In this document: one piece after another, positions 6,722-7,806 of the stretch
Layout: the number at the start of each line of letters is the position of its first letter
Numbering within the stretch: position 1 is the stretch's first letter
Source: an uncultured Gemella sp.
GTDB taxonomy: Bacteria > Bacillota > Bacilli > Staphylococcales > Gemellaceae
Direction of reading: 5' to 3'
Assembly: GCA_927911745.1 (NCBI GenBank)
Contig: CAKMQF010000056.1
Location: 1 to 7,806 of the forward strand
Length of the DNA: 7,806 nucleotides
Translations under genes and position numbers: made by a program
Notes under the pieces: generated by a model
Told to the model about the DNA's origin: nothing
Databases searched by the model: none
The model's input: the letters and a program-made list of their open reading frames with translations, nothing else

Positions 6722-7342
6722 CCAATTTAAAAAAGATGTCTTAAAAGCAAAGGCTAAGTACAGGAAAACGTCGTAAGTTTATTATATTAGCTATAATGAC
6801 TTTTGCTTTAGCTGTAACTCTACTGCAAACATTTTTATATATTCGAGATAAGAAACAAATCAATGCTCAATTAGCTGAACAAAATCAGATGATTGAAAAT
6901 CTTGACAAAGAGAATAAAGTAAATGAACTGGTCATAGATAAGCTAAAAGATCCATACTTTATAACAGACTTGGTAAGACAAGAGTATGGGTTAAGTTATC
7001 AGGGTGAGTTGATTTTTAATATTCCATTACAAGAGAATTTCTTACAAGCGACGATTAAGTCTATAATGGATGGGAATTTGGAAAAATCTGAAGATAATAA
7101 TGGAAGAATTGATGACAGTAAAATACCTGAGTTAGCAAAAAAAGATGATAAAAAGTCGTCTTCTAAAAAAAGGATCAGAGAAATCTACAGATAAGCAAAA
7201 CACTAATAAAACTAGCGATAAAAAAACAGAAGATAATTCATCAGAAAAAGAAGATGATGATAAACAAGAGGTTAAACAATCTCAAAGAGCAACTAACAAC
7301 GCAAATTCAAACACTAATAATCAGAGAAGTAACAGAGGATAA
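6705..7342 (+). pseudogene. divIC: DivIC/FtsB-type septum formation protein, two frameshifts; probably intact in the cell
   Basis: DivIC is a single-pass membrane protein of the division ring that works with FtsL and DivIB. Restored to 211 residues it shows a basic cytoplasmic start (1-24, ending YRKRRK), a transmembrane helix (~25-46), an outside coiled coil rich in Q, E, N and L (~47-80), and the family block KLKDPYFITDLVRQEYGLS (79-97) then GELIFNIP (100-107). A low-complexity charged tail (~125-211) follows. As written the frame is broken twice, each time by one extra A: at the A4 run 6765-6768 (closing a 23-residue start peptide) and at the A7 run 7165-7171. I chose the ATG at 6705, inside rqcP, because only it supplies the basic lead-in to the membrane helix; an in-frame ATG at 6796 falls within that helix. 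The ribosome binding site is weak, so translation is probably coupled to rqcP. The tail is unusually long; DivIC of Bacillus is about 125 residues. Confidence 0.85.
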
Positions 7343-7363
7343 CATTCTGTTGCTTCTTTTTTT
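7325..7363 (+). terminator. Intrinsic terminator of the rqcP-divIC operon, overlapping the divIC stop
   Basis: AGAAGTAACAGA (7325-7336) pairs with TCTGTTGCTTCT (7346-7357) over 12 bp with one G-U wobble, followed by seven T (7357-7363). The left arm lies inside the last divIC codons and the stop codon (7340-7342) is in the loop. Its placement supports the reading frame chosen for the divIC tail. Confidence 0.88.
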
Positions 7364-7377
7364 AAAACTTTTATATG

Positions 7378-7555
7378 ATGAGGCTGACTCAAAAGTCCTG
7401 AATTTTAACAAAGTGTATATGAGGACTCATAGACGCAGTGGTTTATTGATATCTAAATTCGCTTTATAAAAGCTTTTCAGATATCATAATAAACTTTGCT
7501 GGGGTGACTCGACAAAATCGATTTCTCTAAAATCGTGATTTTTGAGTCACTCCCT
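7378..7555 (+). repeat. Interspersed structured repeat, copy 3 (R3), with terminal inverted repeats
   Basis: The most informative copy. Its start, GAGGCTGACTCAAAAGTC (7380-7397), is the inverted complement of its end at 14 of 18 positions, including a perfect TGACTCAAAA core. This gives it the form of a miniature inverted-repeat transposable element. The internal order is the same as in R1 and R2: a TATGA/TCATA hairpin, the long middle hairpin (about 7441-7494), and the terminal hairpin pairing GGGGTGACTC (7501-7510) with GAGTCACTCCC (7544-7554). Here seven T follow directly (7555-7561), so this copy also looks like a working terminator, placed just after the divIC terminator. The element has no ORF of its own. 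Confidence 0.87.
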
Positions 7556-7561
7556 TTTTTT
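7501..7561 (+). terminator. Second terminator, formed by the 3' hairpin of R3
   Basis: The outer stem is GGGGTGACTC with GAGTCACTCC. The inner stem pairs AAAATC with GATTTT and GATTT with AAATC across a two-base bulge, and a T7 tract follows. With the divIC terminator ~150 bases upstream, it would isolate glmM from read-through. Confidence 0.6.
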
Positions 7562-7585
7562 CATACTAAAACTAATACATCATAT

Positions 7586-7617
7586 ATTATCTATTAAAGA
7601 TAAAATATATAGATAAT
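7586..7617. other. AT-rich inverted repeat upstream of glmM
   Basis: ATTATCTAT (7586-7594) and ATAGATAAT (7609-7617) form a perfect 9-bp inverted repeat with a 14-base gap, about 45 bases before the glmM -35 box. It could be an operator or chance in AT-rich DNA. The rest of 7562-7661 shows nothing else I can support. Confidence 0.25.
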
Positions 7618-7661
7618 TATGAAATATAATGCTTTCATTTCCTTCTAATATCTCCTAAACC

Positions 7662-7690
7662 TTGACTTATTTTCTTTTATATAGTAATAT
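7662..7690 (+). promoter_or_regulatory. Sigma-A-type promoter for glmM
   Basis: TTGACT (7662-7667), a 17-base spacer and TAATAT (7685-7690). The -35 box matches the consensus at five of six positions. Transcription would begin near 7697, giving a leader of roughly 28 bases, which leaves no room for a glmS-type ribozyme or other riboswitch. Confidence 0.72.
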
Positions 7691-7724
7691 TCATATAGAT
7701 TATAAAACAAGGAGTCATTTTTTT

Positions 7725-7806
7725 ATGAGAAAATATTTTGGAACTGACGGTATTCGTGGTATCGCAGGAGAATCACTAACAGCCGATTTGAGTTTTAAAG
7801 TAGGTA
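7725..7806 (+). CDS. glmM: Phosphoglucosamine mutase GlmM, N-terminal end only
   Basis: GlmM converts glucosamine-6-phosphate to glucosamine-1-phosphate, a step toward UDP-GlcNAc and cell wall. Only the first 27 residues are in the window: MRKYFGTDGIRGIAGESL and on to FKVG. The (K/R)YFGTDGxRG opening is diagnostic of bacterial GlmM within the phosphohexomutase family; the catalytic serine loop lies outside, near residue 100. AAGGAG (7709-7714) lies ten bases before the ATG, across a T-run. It has its own promoter. In many Firmicutes glmM follows cdaA and cdaR; here it follows divIC and a repeat instead, so any link to c-di-AMP control cannot be assumed from position. Confidence 0.93.
   Translation, partial: MRKYFGTDGIRGIAGESLTADLSFKVG

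Noticed and set aside
7160..7180. Programmed frameshift at the A7 run in divIC
   Set aside because: Joining the two frames needs +1 (or -2), whereas ribosomes on A7 normally slip -1, which would not open the tail frame. Polymerase slippage losing one A remains possible but is less likely than a sequence error.
6796..7194. divIC starting at ATG 6796
   Set aside because: It would cut into the transmembrane helix and lose the basic cytoplasmic segment; no ribosome binding site precedes it.
7254..7469. 71-residue plus-strand ORF
   Set aside because: It runs across the divIC terminator and into repeat R3, in a frame different from the divIC tail; there is no plausible start signal.
2675..7555. 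CRISPR array or tandem repeat
   Set aside because: The three repeat copies are ~2-2.5 kb apart with whole genes between them; there are no short direct repeats with regular spacers.

Overview
The window is AT-rich DNA from a low-GC Gram-positive bacterium (Firmicutes/Bacilli). The signs are consensus AGGAGG-type ribosome binding sites, sigma-A-like promoters, and the rqcP-divIC gene pair. My best guess at genus is Gemella or a close relative, but that rests on memory of family sequences and not on any search.

Layout: (1) 1-243 is the right end of an IS3-family insertion sequence: the frameshifted transposase tail, a hairpin and the terminal inverted repeat. (2) 309-1387, minus strand, is a PepQ-like Xaa-Pro dipeptidase with one frameshift. 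(3) 1388-1634 is a divergent promoter region. (4) 1635-2591 is a proline iminopeptidase with its own terminator. (5) 2984-4776 is a long-form aminopeptidase P (Xaa-Pro aminopeptidase) with one frameshift. (6) 5051-6280 is an M29 aminopeptidase with its own terminator. (7) 6443-7342 is an rqcP-divIC operon (ribosome quality control and cell division); divIC carries two frameshifts. (8) 7725 to the end is the start of glmM (cell wall precursor synthesis), with its own promoter.

Two themes tie the window together. First, four consecutive genes are peptidases. Three act on bonds next to proline (Xaa-|-Pro dipeptides, N-terminal Pro, N-terminal Xaa-|-Pro) and the fourth is a general metallo-aminopeptidase, so together they could finish the breakdown of proline-rich peptides. 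Each appears to be its own transcription unit, so this is a functional cluster and not an operon. Second, a structured repeat of about 176 bp occurs three times between genes (about 2675-2850, 4784-4960, 7378-7555), always in the same orientation. It ends in a conserved hairpin and, in the third copy, has recognisable terminal inverted repeats; it looks like a small non-autonomous mobile element.

A caution applies to the whole window: every broken gene here is broken by a gain or loss of exactly one A (or T) in a short homopolymer run. There are five such events in 7.8 kb, two of them in divIC, a gene normally needed for division. Base-calling error is the simplest explanation, so pepQ, pepP and divIC are probably intact in the living cell.
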